From contig JAFISE010000046.1 in assembly GCA_022560025.1 (NCBI GenBank), positions 124,001-188,000 of the forward strand: DNA of 64,000 nt. The letters are read 5' to 3'. The translations under genes were made by a program, and so were the position numbers. The stretch comes from Stagonosporopsis chrysanthemi. Lineage: Eukaryota; Ascomycota; Dothideomycetes; Pleosporales; Didymellaceae. Below are positions 63,717 to 64,000 of the stretch, piece after piece. Every line of letters begins with the position of its first letter. Within the stretch, counting starts at the first letter, position 1. Under the pieces are notes generated by a model. That model was given only the letters and a program-made list of their open reading frames with translations, searched no databases and was not told the DNA's origin.

Positions 63717-64000
63717 CTATTTCAGCCCTCCACCAGTGATGAAGGCCGGGCTCCAATACTCGTTCTCGCCCGCCTGCGTATCAACCCACACCAAACTATC
63801 TGCCATCAGATCTTCCACCACGGCCACGGCTCGCGGCCGGCCCCACCCTAGGTTCAACTGCAACATGCTCACCGTCACATAGCCCATGACCTGCACCGCT
63901 TCCAGCACGGTGCTCTGATCGGTATTCAGCTCCTTGGGCACACTCCTGATCAAACTCCGGTGCCCAATCTTGACAATGTTGAAGCAGCTACCCAGCGGCT
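63717..64000 (-). CDS. snf8: ESCRT-II subunit Snf8/Vps22, C-terminal part
   Basis: The stop is at 63717-63719 and the gene runs off the right edge, so only the last 94 residues are seen. They read PLGSCFNIVKIGHRSLIRSVPKELNTDQSTVLEAVQ, then GYVTVSMLQLNLGWGRPRAVAVVEDLMADSLVWVDTQ and EYWSPAF (only short pieces matter here: LIRSVPKEL, GYVTVSMLQ, WVDTQ). These match the second winged-helix domain of EAP30/Vps22, which with Vps25 and Vps36 sorts ubiquitylated cargo at endosomes. No frameshift or break is visible in the part present. Confidence 0.93.
   Translation of the reverse strand, partial: PLGSCFNIVKIGHRSLIRSVPKELNTDQSTVLEAVQVMGYVTVSMLQLNLGWGRPRAVAVVEDLMADSLVWVDTQAGENEYWSPAFITGGGLK

Noticed and set aside
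1..64000. CRISPR arrays, prophage, bacterial operons, transposase or reverse-transcriptase genes
   Set aside because: No direct-repeat array, integrase, transposase DDE motif or RT motif was recognised; gene structure is fungal.

Overview
The window looks like nuclear DNA of a filamentous ascomycete, most likely a Dothideomycete and perhaps Pleosporales. This is inferred from protein style, not from a search. Genes carry short introns (mostly about 45-80 nt, GTRNGT donors, CTRAY branch points, YAG acceptors). HET and HeLo proteins of the kind that expand in Pezizomycotina are present. Housekeeping genes on both strands alternate with gene-empty stretches of ordinary base composition. There is no operon structure, and nothing bacterial or viral was seen.

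Layout. 0.8-15.4 kb is gene-dense: a TBC-domain RabGAP, an E2 ubiquitin-conjugating enzyme, an RRM protein whose C-terminus is three metallothionein-like repeats, an FGGY sugar kinase, ER membrane complex subunit EMC10, a HET-domain protein and a second RRM protein. 17.0-19.1 kb holds a fungal transcription-factor-like protein. 19.1-30.7 kb is sparse: one acidic conserved protein, one two-exon gene of the F-box-like/2EXR type and one intron-containing tRNA-Ala(UGC). 30.7-33.2 kb has prephenate dehydrogenase (tyr1) and ribosomal protein S14 sharing a 225-bp divergent promoter. 33.5-39.2 kb has a metallophosphoesterase, then a HeLo-domain pseudokinase facing a second HET protein tail to tail. 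39.6-45.3 kb holds a mitochondrial ribosomal protein (mL50-like), arp6, a small four-helix membrane protein and a PhzF-family enzyme. 45.5-55 kb has three fungus-specific proteins: one with a fungal N-terminal (STAND/SesA-like) helix and a C-terminal Cys/His region, one Ser/Pro-rich, and one single-pass membrane protein with a lectin-like ectodomain. 57.2-64 kb has a PAP2 lipid phosphatase, a two-domain AAA ATPase with a degenerate first domain, a mitochondrial protein of unknown function, and the C-terminal part of ESCRT-II subunit Snf8/Vps22, cut by the window edge.

Gene models were rebuilt by hand. Exon boundaries given are those that keep the frame, have consensus splice sites and restore family motifs. 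Several starts differ from the longest open frame because that frame begins at a non-ATG codon (the genes starting at 34575, 39238, 54987 and 61380).

Most interesting: the RRM plus triple 7-Cys metallothionein fusion (7270-8400), the HeLo-pseudokinase/HET convergent pair (35010-39238) within a window that carries four candidate incompatibility-type genes, and the AAA protein with an Asn in place of the first Walker B Glu.
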